Assembly (NCBI GenBank): GCA_003243445.1
Contig: QFQQ01000009.1
Coordinates: 71,784-135,783, forward strand
From: Citrobacter freundii
GTDB taxonomy: Bacteria; Bacteroidota; Bacteroidia; Chitinophagales; Chitinophagaceae
Direction: 5' to 3'
Length of the DNA stretch: 64,000 nucleotides
Shown here: positions 17,371-26,703 of the stretch, piece after piece
Layout of the letters: each line of letters opens with the position of its first letter
Position numbering within the stretch: the stretch's first letter is position 1
Made by a program: the position numbers and the translations under genes
Notes under the pieces: generated by a model
Database searches by the model: none
Told to the model about the DNA's origin: nothing
The model's input: the letters and a program-made list of their open reading frames with translations, nothing else

Positions 17371-18561
17371 TTATTTCAACTTCGCCAACGCCTTTCCGAT
17401 CCTTCCCCATGCCTCTTCGATCTTCTCCATGCTGTTCGCAAAAGAAAATCTCACACAGGCAGGATCGCCAAACGCCTCACCCATTACGGAAGAAACGTGC
17501 GCCGTATTCAGGAGGTACATACACAGATCACCTGATGTATGAATAGTGGTAGTGCCATCAGATTTTCCAAAATAATAGCTGATATCCGGGAAGATATAGA
17601 ATGCACCGGCAGGCGCTGAACACTCCACGCCGGGAATATCTTTGATCAGTTCCATCACCCGCTCGCGACGGCGGGTAAACTCTTTTACCATTTCCATTGA
17701 AGGACGCAGGTCAGTCGTTAATGCAACAACAGCCGCTTTTTGCGTGATGGAAGAAGTACCGCTGGTGAATTGTCCCTGGATCTTCTCGCATGCTTTTGCA
17801 ATGATCGGATCAGCCGCAATATAACCCAATCTCCAACCGGTCATCGCAAAACCTTTACTGAGGCCATTCACGATCACTACCCGATCTTTGATATCTTCAA
17901 ACTGCGCGATGCTCTCGTGTTTGCCAACGAAGTTGATGTATTCATAGATCTCATCAGAGATGATGGTGATGTTCGGATGTTTGCGGAATACATTCACCAG
18001 TCCTTCCAGCTCAGCCTTGCTGTATACAGCGCCGCTTGGATTACAAGGTGAAGAGAAGAGGAACACATTCGTATGCGGAGTGATCGCTGCTTCCAGCTGT
18101 TCAGGGGTGATCTTGAAACCAGCCTTTGCACTTGTTTTGATCTCCACTACCCTTCCGCGCGCGATCTTTACGAGTTCGCTGTAAGTAACCCAGTAAGGAG
18201 TTGGGATCAGTACTTCATCGTTCTCATCCACCAAAGCGAGGATGACATTCGCCAGGCTTTGTTTCGCACCTGTAGATACAACTATGTTCTCGGGTTTATA
18301 ATCGAGATTGTTATCGCGTTTGAATTTTGTGCAGATCGCTTCGCGCAGATCCAGGTAACCTGGAACCGGAGTGTAATGACTGAAGTTATCCTTGATCGCC
18401 TTTATTGCTGCTTCCTTAATATGTTCCGGTGTATCAAAATCCGGTTCACCTAAACTAAGATCGATCACATCGATACCCTGTGCCCTTAATTCACGGCCAA
18501 GTTTTGCCATTTTGAGGGTCTCTGGTTCATTGAAGCGCTGCAAGAGCGATGATAACTGCAT
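17371..18561 (-). CDS. Pyridoxal-phosphate aminotransferase, class I (aspartate aminotransferase-like)
   Basis: Cytosolic transaminase of 396 aa, family-typical length. Motifs include LSLGEPDFDTPEHI, the substrate-side YTPVPGYLDLREAI, SSPCNPSGAVYS, SDEIYEYINF and the PLP lysine in LSKGFAMTGWRLGYI near 240, with the C-terminal Arg in CVRFSFANS. Type Ib aspartate aminotransferases show this pattern. The exact amino donor is inferred. TTTGT directly precedes the ATG, resembling the start-abutting promoters of glnS and gntP, but the TA of the -7 box is misplaced. Confidence 0.92.
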   Translation of the reverse strand: MQLSSLLQRFNEPETLKMAKLGRELRAQGIDVIDLSLGEPDFDTPEHIKEAAIKAIKDNFSHYTPVPGYLDLREAICTKFKRDNNLDYKPENIVVSTGAKQSLANVILALVDENDEVLIPTPYWVTYSELVKIARGRVVEIKTSAKAGFKITPEQLEAAITPHTNVFLFSSPCNPSGAVYSKAELEGLVNVFRKHPNITIISDEIYEYINFVGKHESIAQFEDIKDRVVIVNGLSKGFAMTGWRLGYIAADPIIAKACEKIQGQFTSGTSSITQKAAVVALTTDLRPSMEMVKEFTRRRERVMELIKDIPGVECSAPAGAFYIFPDISYYFGKSDGTTTIHTSGDLCMYLLNTAHVSSVMGEAFGDPACVRFSFANSMEKIEEAWGRIGKALAKLK

Positions 18562-19191
18562 ACAAAAGTGTATTTGATTGAATATTCTGTTTGATCACAC
18601 GAATTTTTTGCGCTGATTACGCGAATTAAGAGTTTACTGGGAAGTAACTGATCATAGTCTCTGAGAAGAAGGGTTGCAAATTGCAATTCTGCTAACAGTA
18701 AACTGATCGAAACGCTTACGCCTGATTCGCGTAATCCGCGTTTTATAATTCGCGTACTGTATACGCGGGTGCAAATGTAGGAATTTGAATGAATCGATTA
18801 TTTATTTAAAAACTGTTTAACGGAATTGTGATATAACCGATAAAATATGTGGATAAGCGGAAACTATTTTACCCCACTTCTCGATTAGGTATTCACTGCC
18901 TTTTTATTATCACACGGCGGGAAATCAGTCGCTGTCAACGAAGCTTTTTCACTTTTTACTTTTGAATTTTGACTTCGCCGGGGGCACGAACGGCGGCAGC
19001 ACTTGTCCACGCCTGTGGATTTAGAATGTGTAATAGGCTGAAAATTAACTTTATAAATGTTTTTGGGAGCCAATAAATGCGCTAACAATATATGGCTGAA
19101 ACCATTATCTTTGCCATCCTTAAAAATCCCTGAAGCCTTTACCCGCCTGCCATAGCGGAGTAAAGAACCGAAAAAACGTAAACAACAAAGT
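18562..19191. other. Divergent 630-bp intergenic region before secDF
   Basis: No gene is seen. It holds a family D palindrome (18598-18756), an unpaired family F arm (18943-18976), an AT-rich middle, and a TATCTTTG box at 19109-19116 about 75 nt before secDF that may be its -7 element, which would leave a leader of about 70 nt. Confidence 0.55.
18598..18756. repeat. Family D-related (GATTACGCGAATT) inverted repeat
   Basis: The left arm (about 18598-18630) with GCGCTGATTACGCGAATTA faces the right arm (about 18718-18756) with TGATTCGCGTAATCCGCG, about 90 nt apart. The units resemble, but are not identical to, the GATTTCGCAGATT arms at 38 and 60.6 kb. Confidence 0.7.
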
Positions 19192-22100
19192 ATGCAACTG
19201 AAAGGTTTGGTTCGATTTTTTACGATCCTGCTTATTATCTACTCACTTTACCAGTTATCTTTTACCTGGTTTGTTCAGAATCACGAAAAAAAGTTAGCAG
19301 CGCGTGCTGAGAGCTTCGTTAAAGTCAACTATCCTGAAGCGAAAGATGAAGAAAAGGACAGGTTGTTTAATGAGAGACTGAATCGTCTTAAAGACAGCAC
19401 CAAAGACGAAACGATCACTTATGGCATCACCGGTGCTATCAGCTATCAGAAAGCTAAGTCAGAGGAACTGAACCTCGGTCTCGACCTTCAGGGCGGCATG
19501 AACGTGACACTGGAAGTGGAAATGACCGGTTTGCTGAAAACATTAAGCAACAATTCCAAAGATCCCAACTTCCTGCAGGCATTGCAGAATGCAAACGTAA
19601 AAAAAGCAAACAGCGATGCAAACTTCATCAACCTGTTTACCGAAGAATTTCAGAAACTTGCCGGACCAAACAAAATGTCTGGCCTGTTCTCTTCCGCAAA
19701 TAAAGACCTCATCAAACCAGGCGATCCCGATACAAAAGTATCCGGCGTGTTGCAGACACTTTCCAAAGATGCGTTCGATAATACTTTCCGCATTATCCGC
19801 ACACGTATCGACCAGTTTGGTGTTGCCCAGCCAAGCATCAACCCTGACCGTGACCGTGGCATTATCTCCGTTGAGCTGCCAGGTATTCAGGATAAAGAAA
19901 GGGTTAGAAGAATCCTTCAATCAACTGCGAATCTCCAGTTCTGGGAAGTATACAACATCGGTGAAGTTTACCCAAGCATTGTAAAAGCTGATGGTATTTT
20001 CTTCGCAATGATGGGTGGTAAAGAAAAAGACACGACTGCAAAAGCGGCGATCGATACAACAAAAAATATCGACACAACAAAGCCTAAGAATCCTGCAGAT
20101 ACAAACCTGGCGTTCGATCAAAAGCCAGACACAGCTAAAAATCCTGGCGGCCTTGACCAGCAAAACCAGGCTGATGCAACCAAGCACCTGAACTACTATA
20201 TGCAGTTCATCGATGCACAGCAGGGGCCAAACGGCCGTACGGTATTCCACCCGGCGATCGCTTATGTTGCCATCAGAGATACAGCGCTTGTCCGCTCTTA
20301 CCTGGAAACACCGGCTATTAAAGCCAGCTTCCCTTCCCAGCTGGTTTGGATGTTTGGTATTCCTGAGCGTGACAGAAAAAACAATGTTGCGAAATTCGTT
20401 CCTTTATATGCGATCAAAACTTTTGGCCGCGACCGTGCGAAGATCGAAGGTGACGCCGTAAGCACTGCAGCGATGGACTATGACCAGAGCGGTAAGCCTG
20501 AAGTTCGTATGACCATGACAAGCTCTGGTGCGCGTGACTGGGCTAAGATGACCGGTGAGAACGTAAACAAGCCAATCGCGATCGTTCTTGATAATATCGT
20601 TTACTCTGCACCAAATGTAAATGGAGTGATCGATGGCGGTACTTCTCAGATCAGCGGTGGTTTCAGTGTGGAAGAAGCAAAAGATCTGGCGAATATGCTG
20701 AAGATCGGTAAACTGCCTGCTCCTGCCAAGATCGTTGCAGATCAGACAGTCGGACCAACACTCGGCGCTGATGCGATCCGCGGTGGTATGGTTTCCTTCG
20801 CCGTAGCATTCCTCGTGATCTTCGCACTGATGTTAATATATTATAACAGCAGCGGTTGGGTTACAAACATCGCACTCGTATTGAACCTGTTGTTCACTGT
20901 AGGTATCCTGGCCGGTCTGGGTGCTACGCTGACAGCTCCTGGTATCGCTGGTCTGATCCTGACCATCGGTCTGGCGGTAGATACGAACGTAATTACCAAA
21001 GAACGTATCAAGGAAGAACTTACCAAAGGCAAAGGTTATCTGCCTGCGGTGAATGAAGCCTTCAAACGTTCACTGGCTCCGATCCTTGACGGTCACATCA
21101 CGATCCTGCTGACTTCACTGATCCTGTTCTATTTCGGACTGGGTCCGGTGAAGGGTTTTGCAACCACGCAGATCCTCGGTATCCTGTTGTCGCTGTTCTC
21201 TGGTGTACTTGTTACAAGATGGATCACTGAGATCTTCAATAAAAAGAACATTCACCTTAAATATTTCACCAGCGCTTCAAGGAAGATCTTCCAGCAGGCG
21301 AAATTCAACTTTATCGGATTCCGTAAGAAAGCCTTTGTTATCTCGTTCATCGTGCTGGCATTGGGTATCTCTTCTGTATTCCATGGGTTTGATTATGGTG
21401 TGGAATTCAATGGTGGCCGTAGCTATACCATTCACTTTGACCAGAACATGGCTAACCAGGTGGAGTCTTTACGTGACGAACTGAAGGCAACATTTGACGG
21501 TGAGAACCCGGTGATCAAAACTGTTGGTAATACAAGAACACTTGATATCACTACTTCTTACCTGATCAAGGATACAAGACCTGATGCGGATTCATTGGTT
21601 GAACACAAACTATACGAAGGTTTGAAGAAATATCTGCCTGCCAACCTGAGCTATACCCAGTTTGACAAGCAATACAAAATGGGTTCAAAAACCGTATTGC
21701 CAACGATCTCTGATGACCTGAAAGCAGGTGCGATCAAGGCAACCGTGTTTGCGATCTTCGTGATCTTCCTTTATATCTTCATCCGTTTCCGCGACTGGAG
21801 GTATTCAGTAGGTACGATCATTGCCCTGTTGCACGACGTATTGGTAACGCTTATCGTATTCTCTTTTGCGAGAGGACATGTACCGTTCACACTTGAGATC
21901 GACCAGCACTTTATCGCTGCGATCCTGACGGTAATTGGTTTCTCTATGAACGAAGCGGTGATCATCTTTGACCGTATCCGTGAGGACAGAAAGCTGTATC
22001 CTTCAGCTCCGTTGCCGGAAACGATCAACCGTGCGATCAATGAAACACTGAGCCGTACGATCATGACCTCGCTGACCGTATTCCTTACCATCCTGATCAT

Positions 22101-22284
22101 CTTCCTGGTAGGTGGTGAAGTAACCCGCGGTTTCGCCTTCGCGATGCTGATCGGCGTAATTACAGGTGTTTACTCTTCTATGTTCGTGGCAGCTCCAATG
22201 CTGATCAACCTTGGAAGAAGTAAGAAAGAGAAAGAAGCAGCGAAAGCTACTCCACCGGCTTCTTCTACTACAACAAAGGCATAA
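19192..22284 (+). CDS. secDF: Fused protein translocase subunit SecDF
   Basis: Inner-membrane RND-type protein of 1030 aa that uses the proton gradient to aid Sec export. The SecD half has an N-terminal helix (about 9-28), DLQGGMNVTLEV, the P1 periplasmic domain and a six-helix bundle. The SecF half starts near 700 (FIGFRKKAFVIS) with VEFNGGRSY and a second bundle (IGFSMNEAVIIFDRIRE). A low-complexity stretch rich in Thr, Asp, Lys and Pro (about 278-330) interrupts P1. The tail is Lys/Ala/Thr rich. Single gene, ended by the palindrome right after its stop. Confidence 0.97.
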   Translation: MQLKGLVRFFTILLIIYSLYQLSFTWFVQNHEKKLAARAESFVKVNYPEAKDEEKDRLFNERLNRLKDSTKDETITYGITGAISYQKAKSEELNLGLDLQGGMNVTLEVEMTGLLKTLSNNSKDPNFLQALQNANVKKANSDANFINLFTEEFQKLAGPNKMSGLFSSANKDLIKPGDPDTKVSGVLQTLSKDAFDNTFRIIRTRIDQFGVAQPSINPDRDRGIISVELPGIQDKERVRRILQSTANLQFWEVYNIGEVYPSIVKADGIFFAMMGGKEKDTTAKAAIDTTKNIDTTKPKNPADTNLAFDQKPDTAKNPGGLDQQNQADATKHLNYYMQFIDAQQGPNGRTVFHPAIAYVAIRDTALVRSYLETPAIKASFPSQLVWMFGIPERDRKNNVAKFVPLYAIKTFGRDRAKIEGDAVSTAAMDYDQSGKPEVRMTMTSSGARDWAKMTGENVNKPIAIVLDNIVYSAPNVNGVIDGGTSQISGGFSVEEAKDLANMLKIGKLPAPAKIVADQTVGPTLGADAIRGGMVSFAVAFLVIFALMLIYYNSSGWVTNIALVLNLLFTVGILAGLGATLTAPGIAGLILTIGLAVDTNVITKERIKEELTKGKGYLPAVNEAFKRSLAPILDGHITILLTSLILFYFGLGPVKGFATTQILGILLSLFSGVLVTRWITEIFNKKNIHLKYFTSASRKIFQQAKFNFIGFRKKAFVISFIVLALGISSVFHGFDYGVEFNGGRSYTIHFDQNMANQVESLRDELKATFDGENPVIKTVGNTRTLDITTSYLIKDTRPDADSLVEHKLYEGLKKYLPANLSYTQFDKQYKMGSKTVLPTISDDLKAGAIKATVFAIFVIFLYIFIRFRDWRYSVGTIIALLHDVLVTLIVFSFARGHVPFTLEIDQHFIAAILTVIGFSMNEAVIIFDRIREDRKLYPSAPLPETINRAINETLSRTIMTSLTVFLTILIIFLVGGEVTRGFAFAMLIGVITGVYSSMFVAAPMLINLGRSKKEKEAAKATPPASSTTTKA

Positions 22285-22349
22285 CTTCCACAGTGATAAA
22301 AGAAAAGCCCCGGTCATAAACCGGGGCTTTTCTTTTATCACTGTGGAAG
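22285..22349. terminator. Perfect 30-bp palindromic terminator after secDF
   Basis: 22285-22314 and 22320-22349 are exact reverse complements of 30 nt around a 5-nt loop (CATAA). The GC core GCCCCGGT is flanked by A/T runs, so it works as an intrinsic terminator in both directions. It begins at the first base after the secDF TAA. Confidence 0.9.
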
Positions 22350-22523
22350 AGGTTCCAGGGGTTTCATAAGTTTCAGAGGTTCCAGAGGTTAAAAAAGCAG
22401 GAACGGGCTCACAGGTTGCGCGACATAACAAACCTTGATAAAAAGTTCGGTGGTTAAAATAAATTTACCATTCGTTACGATAACCTATGGAACTTCTGAA
22501 ACCTATGGAACTTCTGGAACCTT
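22349..22523. repeat. Family B (GGTTCCAGA) inverted repeat, locus 1
   Basis: The left arm (22349-22390) directly abuts the secDF terminator. The right arm is 22482-22523. They share locus-specific variants (CATA within the unit) and match at about 33 of 40 positions. The right arm ends about 10 bp before the stop of the convergent Fe-S carrier gene. Confidence 0.8.
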
Positions 22524-22533
22524 TCTCCCCCCG

Positions 22534-22878
22534 TTACACCGCAAAACTCGTCCCACACCCACACGTATTACTCGCATTTGGATTCTTAAACGCAAATCCC
22601 CGGTTGTTGAGACCATCCTGCCAGTCCACCAGCATGCCGTAGAGGTAGATCTCATGTGAGCGGTTCATGACGCAGGGAATGCCTTCGATCTCGAATTCCT
22701 GGTCGGTTTCCTGTTTGTGATCGAAGCCGAGGATATAAGACATACCCGAACAACCGCCGCCTTTTACGCCTACACGGAGGCTTTGCGTGGTGTCGAATCC
22801 GGGTTCACTCATTAATCGTTTTATTTCTTTGATCGCACCGGCAGAAAGTGTCACCGGCGTTTTTATTGCTGATTCCAT
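22534..22878 (-). CDS. Iron-sulfur cluster assembly/insertion protein, HesB/IscA/ErpA family
   Basis: A-type Fe-S carrier of 114 aa. The three cluster-binding cysteines are present: Cys43 (GGGCSGMSY) and Cys106/Cys108 in the C-terminal CGCG. The start LTLSAGAIKEIKRLM-like region is typical. Whether it acts as IscA, SufA or ErpA cannot be told from sequence, and no other suf/isc gene is nearby. Its -7 box (22883-22890) lies only 4 nt from the ATG. Confidence 0.95.
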   Translation of the reverse strand: MESAIKTPVTLSAGAIKEIKRLMSEPGFDTTQSLRVGVKGGGCSGMSYILGFDHKQETDQEFEIEGIPCVMNRSHEIYLYGMLVDWQDGLNNRGFAFKNPNASNTCGCGTSFAV

Positions 22879-22882
22879 TTGG

Positions 22883-22890
22883 CAAAAATA
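22883..22890 (-). promoter_or_regulatory. -7 box abutting the Fe-S carrier start codon
   Basis: TATTTTTG on the minus strand matches TANNTTTG exactly and ends 4 nt before the ATG at 22878, so the transcript would be leaderless or nearly so. Confidence 0.45.
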
Positions 22891-23042
22891 ATCAATTCAG
22901 CCGAGTGAAGGTTTGCACGATTCCTGCATACGAATGGAGCCGGTAAATGATTCCGGAATAAATACCCGTAAGGGCAAGATTTTCATTTTTAAAACGTTAT
23001 GTGTCATTCAGTAAGATCTCTTCAAATCGTAAAGGGGTTAGT

Positions 23043-23149
23043 TGGGTGACGTTGGATGGTCAATGTTCGGCTTCGGGAATAACAAAAGAACGAAAGCATT
23101 TTCAGCAGGACCGACCATCAACCATCGAACATCCAACATCGCCCGGCCA
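23043..23149. repeat. Family A inverted repeat, locus 3
   Basis: The left arm (about 23046-23073, GACGTTGGATGGTCAATG) faces the right arm (about 23111-23149, ACCATCGAACATCCAACATC). Both carry the TTGGATG variant specific to this locus. It lies in the 335-bp gap upstream of the 170-aa membrane protein. Confidence 0.75.
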
Positions 23150-23183
23150 AACGATTATTGATTTTAAAAAAGGATCTTCTGCC

Positions 23184-23191
23184 TATTTTTG
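23184..23191 (+). promoter_or_regulatory. -7 box of the 170-aa protein gene
   Basis: TATTTTTG matches TANNTTTG, 22 nt before the ATG at 23214. A TTG lies 23 nt upstream, slightly farther than usual. Confidence 0.45.
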
Positions 23192-23213
23192 TTACTCGTA
23201 AAAACCAATCCCA

Positions 23214-23726
23214 ATGTCTACTAGCCTGATCGCTATCCTGATTGCTACTCTTGCACTGATTGTTGCTCTCTATTCTTTTTTTACCAATCGCGGTTCCGCC
23301 AAACAATCAAAGCTGGCCGGAGACAAAGACAATTTTTCTACCCGACCGTTGCAATTGCAGGCTTATGAAAGACTGGTCATGCTGTCAGAACGTATCGCTA
23401 TCCCTAACCTGGTCAGCCGCGCCAATCAGCCCGGATTCAATGCCCGCGACATGCAAATGCTGCTCATCGAAAGTATTAAACAGGAGTTCGAATACAACGC
23501 ATCACAACAGATCTATGTAAGCCCTGTCGCCTGGGAAGCCGTAAATAACCTGAAAGAACAAAACATGCTGATCATAAACCAGGTCGGCTCTACCCTGCCT
23601 CCTGACGCTTCAGGCATTGAACTGAATAAACGATTGCTGGAATTTGTGATGACGCAGAAGAAAGGGGCGCTGCATTCGATCGTGTTGGAAGCGTTGAACT
23701 TTGAAGCGAAGAAACTGATGAAGTAA
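23214..23726 (+). CDS. Membrane-anchored protein of unknown function
   Basis: Protein of 170 aa. Residues about 5-24 are a single hydrophobic helix (IAILIATLALIVALYSFF) followed by a polar, helix-rich domain (LQLQAYERLVMLSERIAIPNL ... LLIESIKQEFEYNASQQIYVS) that should face the cytosol. I recognise this pattern from uncharacterised Bacteroidota proteins but know no function. It lies just upstream of the methylmalonyl-CoA mutase gene, separated by a family B repeat. Confidence 0.75.
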   Translation: MSTSLIAILIATLALIVALYSFFTNRGSAKQSKLAGDKDNFSTRPLQLQAYERLVMLSERIAIPNLVSRANQPGFNARDMQMLLIESIKQEFEYNASQQIYVSPVAWEAVNNLKEQNMLIINQVGSTLPPDASGIELNKRLLEFVMTQKKGALHSIVLEALNFEAKKLMK

Positions 23727-23729
23727 TAA

Positions 23730-23904
23730 GAAGGTTCCAGAGGTTCAAAAGGTGTCAGAGGTTCCAGAGGTTGTCGTAACGGGCAGAAGTTTACTTAGCT
23801 TCCGGAACTTTCAACTCTTTTGAAAAGTTCTGGATGGTCGATAGGGGTCTATCCTTTACGACAACCTCTGGAACCTCTGAAACCTTTGGAACCTCTGGAA
23901 CTTG
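23730..23904. repeat. Family B inverted repeat, locus 2
   Basis: The left arm (23730-23777) and right arm (23858-23904) match as complements at about 42 of 46 positions, about 80 nt apart. The right arm ends about 30 nt before the mutase ATG and holds a TTTG about 19 nt upstream of TACTTTCA, a possible -33 contribution. Translated in frame, it gives a spurious Pro-Leu-Glu-rich mutase extension. Confidence 0.85.
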
Positions 23905-23933
23905 TATACTTTCAAACCTTACAATCGCCGCTA

Positions 23934-25499
23934 ATGTCCGACACAAAGAAAATTCAGACCGACTCCGGGATCGAAATCTCCCAGATCTATTCCGCCGACT
24001 CACCGCTGAATATACCACCAAAGGAGAATGCGGGTGAATATCCGTTCACGCGCGGTGTGCAGCCTGATATGTATCGCGGAAAGTTGTGGACCATGCGGCA
24101 GTATGCCGGGTTTTCAACGGCTGAAGAGAGCAATAAGCGATATCATTACCTGCTTTCACAGGGTGTGATGGGCCTGAGCGTGGCATTTGATCTGCCCACA
24201 CAGATCGGTTATGACAGTGATCATGCATTGTCGGAAGGTGAAGTGGGAAAAGTGGGTGTGGCGATCGATAGTATTGAGGATATGGCCACGCTTTTTAACG
24301 GTATCAGGCTGGAAGATGTTTCCACGTCGATGACCATTAATGCAACTGGTTTTATCCTGCTGTCATTGTATGTAGCACTTGCAAAACAACAGGGCGCCGA
24401 TCTGAAAAAGATCTCCGGTACTATACAGAATGACATATTGAAGGAATACGCTGCGCGCGGCACGTATATCTATCCGCCCAAACCTTCCATGCGCATTATC
24501 ACCGATATTTTCGAATGGTGCGCATCGGATCTTCCCAAATGGAATACGATCTCTATTTCCGGTTATCATATCCGTGAAGCGGGCTCAACTGCCGTGCAGG
24601 AGATCGCGTTTACATTAAGCAATGGAAAAGCCTATGTAAAGGCCGCGCAGGAAAAAGGGCTGGATATAAATGTGTTTGGCAAACGTCTCTCCTTCTTCTT
24701 CAATGCACATAATAACCTGTTTGAAGAAGTAGCGAAGTTCAGGGCGGCGCGCCGCATGTGGGCGAAGATGATGAAAAGTCTTGGAGCGACTGATCCCAAA
24801 GCGATGATGCTGCGTTTTCACAGTCAGACCGGTGGTAGCACCTTAACTGCGCAACAGCCGCTCAATAATATTTCGCGGGTAACGATACAGACGCTTGCAG
24901 CTGTACTGGGTGGTACGCAATCTTTACATACGAATGGTTTTGATGAAGCATTAAGCCTTCCTACAGAAGAAGCCGCACGTATTGCATTACGTACGCAACA
25001 GATCGTTGCATTTGAAAGCGGCGCTCCTGACACTGTTGATCCGTTGGCAGGTTCTTTCTTTATCGAGTCATTGACCAATGAAGTGGAAGAAGCCGCCTGG
25101 AAACTGATCGAAAAGATCGATGCGATGGGTGGCAGTGTATCGGCCATTGAAGAAGGTTTTATACAGGATGAGATCGCGCGAAGCGCATATGAATATCAAC
25201 GCCAGATCGAATCAAATGATAAGATCATTGTTGGGGTCAATAAGTTCCAGGTAAAAGAGGAACAATCCATTCCCATCTTCAAGATCGATGACAGCATCCG
25301 CACATTGCAAACAGAGAAACTGAACAAGCTGCGCGCGAATCGCGATAATGCAAAAGTGGATCAGTGCCTGCAGATATTAAATGATCACGTAGTGAGCGGC
25401 CAGAACATCATGCCATCTGTGATCGAGGCCGTTGAAAATAAATGTACGTTGGGAGAGATCGCAGATACGCTCCGCGAAGTTTATGGAGAATACAAATAG
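23934..25499 (+). CDS. Methylmalonyl-CoA mutase, catalytic (alpha) subunit
   Basis: A 521-aa TIM-barrel subunit without the C-terminal B12-binding domain, so a separate small subunit is needed. It should interconvert (R)-methylmalonyl-CoA and succinyl-CoA. Substrate-specificity residues are of the mutase type: Tyr in MRQYAGFSTAEESN (not Phe/Ile as in isobutyryl- or hydroxyisobutyryl-CoA mutases) and Arg in AARGTYIYPP (not Gln). Other motifs: AFDLPTQIGYDSDH, HSQTGGSTLTAQQP, HTNGFDEAL. The ATG at 23934 is chosen because the 38 upstream codons are repeat-derived. No small-subunit gene lies next door. Confidence 0.93.
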   Translation: MSDTKKIQTDSGIEISQIYSADSPLNIPPKENAGEYPFTRGVQPDMYRGKLWTMRQYAGFSTAEESNKRYHYLLSQGVMGLSVAFDLPTQIGYDSDHALSEGEVGKVGVAIDSIEDMATLFNGIRLEDVSTSMTINATGFILLSLYVALAKQQGADLKKISGTIQNDILKEYAARGTYIYPPKPSMRIITDIFEWCASDLPKWNTISISGYHIREAGSTAVQEIAFTLSNGKAYVKAAQEKGLDINVFGKRLSFFFNAHNNLFEEVAKFRAARRMWAKMMKSLGATDPKAMMLRFHSQTGGSTLTAQQPLNNISRVTIQTLAAVLGGTQSLHTNGFDEALSLPTEEAARIALRTQQIVAFESGAPDTVDPLAGSFFIESLTNEVEEAAWKLIEKIDAMGGSVSAIEEGFIQDEIARSAYEYQRQIESNDKIIVGVNKFQVKEEQSIPIFKIDDSIRTLQTEKLNKLRANRDNAKVDQCLQILNDHVVSGQNIMPSVIEAVENKCTLGEIADTLREVYGEYK

Positions 25500-26052
25500 A
25501 AAACTGATACCTTCCCTGGTGGCGAATGATACTGAATTGCAGCAGATCCTTTCTTTGCAGCAGGAAAATTTACTGACCAATCTTTCTGCCGGTGAGCAAA
25601 AGGATCAGGGTTTCGTGACGCTGCGTCATACGCTTCCCCTTCTTCAGCAAATGCATCAACTGGCGCCCAGCGTGATCGTTAAAGAAGGCGACAGGTTAGC
25701 AGGCTATGCACTTACTATGGCGCCTGATTGCCGGCGACTGGTCCCTGGTCTTGAACCGATGTATAGCTTACTGGACACGCTTTCTTATAACGGAGAACCG
25801 GTTTCCAGTCTCTCTTATTATGTGATGGGGCAGGTTTGTGTGGATAAGGATTATCGCGGTCAGGGAGTTTTTCAATTGTTATATGATTTCCACAGGGAGG
25901 CCTATAGCCACACTTATGATGCTCTTATCACCGAGATAGCCACGCGTAATCATCGCTCTCTTCGTGCGCATGAGAAAGTTGGATTTAAGATCATTCATAC
26001 GCATAGAGATGAATTGGATGAATGGGCGGTGGTGATTTGGGATTGGCGGTGA
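25483..26052 (+). CDS. GNAT-family N-acetyltransferase
   Basis: Protein of 189 aa. The acetyl-CoA-binding region is MGQVCVDKDYRGQGVFQLLYDFHRE (motif A, R-G-Q-G present, near residues 112-136), followed by the motif B region ITEIATRNHRSLRAHEKVGFKIIH. The substrate is unknown. The ATG at 25483 overlaps the mutase stop by 17 bp, suggesting translational coupling. An in-frame ATG at 25432 would overlap it further and looks non-conserved. Confidence 0.85.
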   Translation: MENTNRKLIPSLVANDTELQQILSLQQENLLTNLSAGEQKDQGFVTLRHTLPLLQQMHQLAPSVIVKEGDRLAGYALTMAPDCRRLVPGLEPMYSLLDTLSYNGEPVSSLSYYVMGQVCVDKDYRGQGVFQLLYDFHREAYSHTYDALITEIATRNHRSLRAHEKVGFKIIHTHRDELDEWAVVIWDWR

Positions 26053-26192
26053 TAGTGATATGTTAAAACGATTGTGGACATCAGTCAATACACTTATAAT
26101 ATATCAAGCAAAAAAGCGGGTAACATCACATCATCAAATTTAAAACGAGCTACCTCTTTTGTCGGAGTACATTGCAGGGTTTCCAGTATTTG

Positions 26193-26693
26193 CTAATCTT
26201 TGAACAACTGTGCGACCGTTGCCATAGGCAGCAGCATTTTACCGCTGTCCGATAGCCGAATAAAACCATATCGATCGTAAAACTTAACTGCATCCTCATC
26301 AATCGGATCAACGATCACAGCCATTGACCCAACCTGCAAAGAAGCCAGATAGCAACGTTTGAGGGCATCTACCAGAAGCAACTCTCCTATTCCCTGGCGC
26401 TGCCACTCAACACTGACCGCCAGCCTGCCTAATAATGTCATTGGAAGATTGGTATAAGACGGAGGCAGCTTCTTAATGACTTCGGGCGGAAGTTGAGCTC
26501 TGTCAAGAGAAGCGGTCGAAAGGGTATAATAGCCTTTGACACTCTGCTGATCGGCTAAAACGAAACAAGCCGATAGCTTTCTTTTTATATCCTGCTTAGC
26601 CTGTTTATGTAAATAGTCATCAAGCAGCGGTTTACCACATTGAAATTTTTCCTTCTCGTGTATGCCACCGAGAGCAATCGTCAAAAAGTCCAT
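26193..26693 (-). CDS. GNAT toxin of a TacAT-type toxin-antitoxin pair
   Basis: Protein of 166 aa. Family features are an N-terminal F-x-C-G-x-x-x-L-D-D-Y-L motif (about 17-28), RRK-like basic residues, the acetyl-CoA loop LGRLAVSVEWQRQGIGELLLVDAL, the C-terminal FYDRYGFIRL and the MLLP segment. Known TacT-like toxins acetylate charged aminoacyl-tRNA and stop translation. Activity here is inferred. It is second in a two-gene operon, 10 bp after the DUF1778 antitoxin. Confidence 0.9.
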   Translation of the reverse strand: MDFLTIALGGIHEKEKFQCGKPLLDDYLHKQAKQDIKRKLSACFVLADQQSVKGYYTLSTASLDRAQLPPEVIKKLPPSYTNLPMTLLGRLAVSVEWQRQGIGELLLVDALKRCYLASLQVGSMAVIVDPIDEDAVKFYDRYGFIRLSDSGKMLLPMATVAQLFKD

Positions 26694-26703
26694 GTCGAAA
26701 AAA

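Noticed and set aside
18562..19191. tRNA or structured RNA gene before secDF
   Set aside because: No cloverleaf, CCA end or T-loop (GTTCGAATC-like) was found. The structure present is the family D-type palindrome.
22349..22523. CRISPR array suggested by regularly spaced GGTTCCAGAGG units
   Set aside because: Units are 9 nt, degenerate, contiguous and inverted between arms. There are no uniform spacers and no cas genes in the window.
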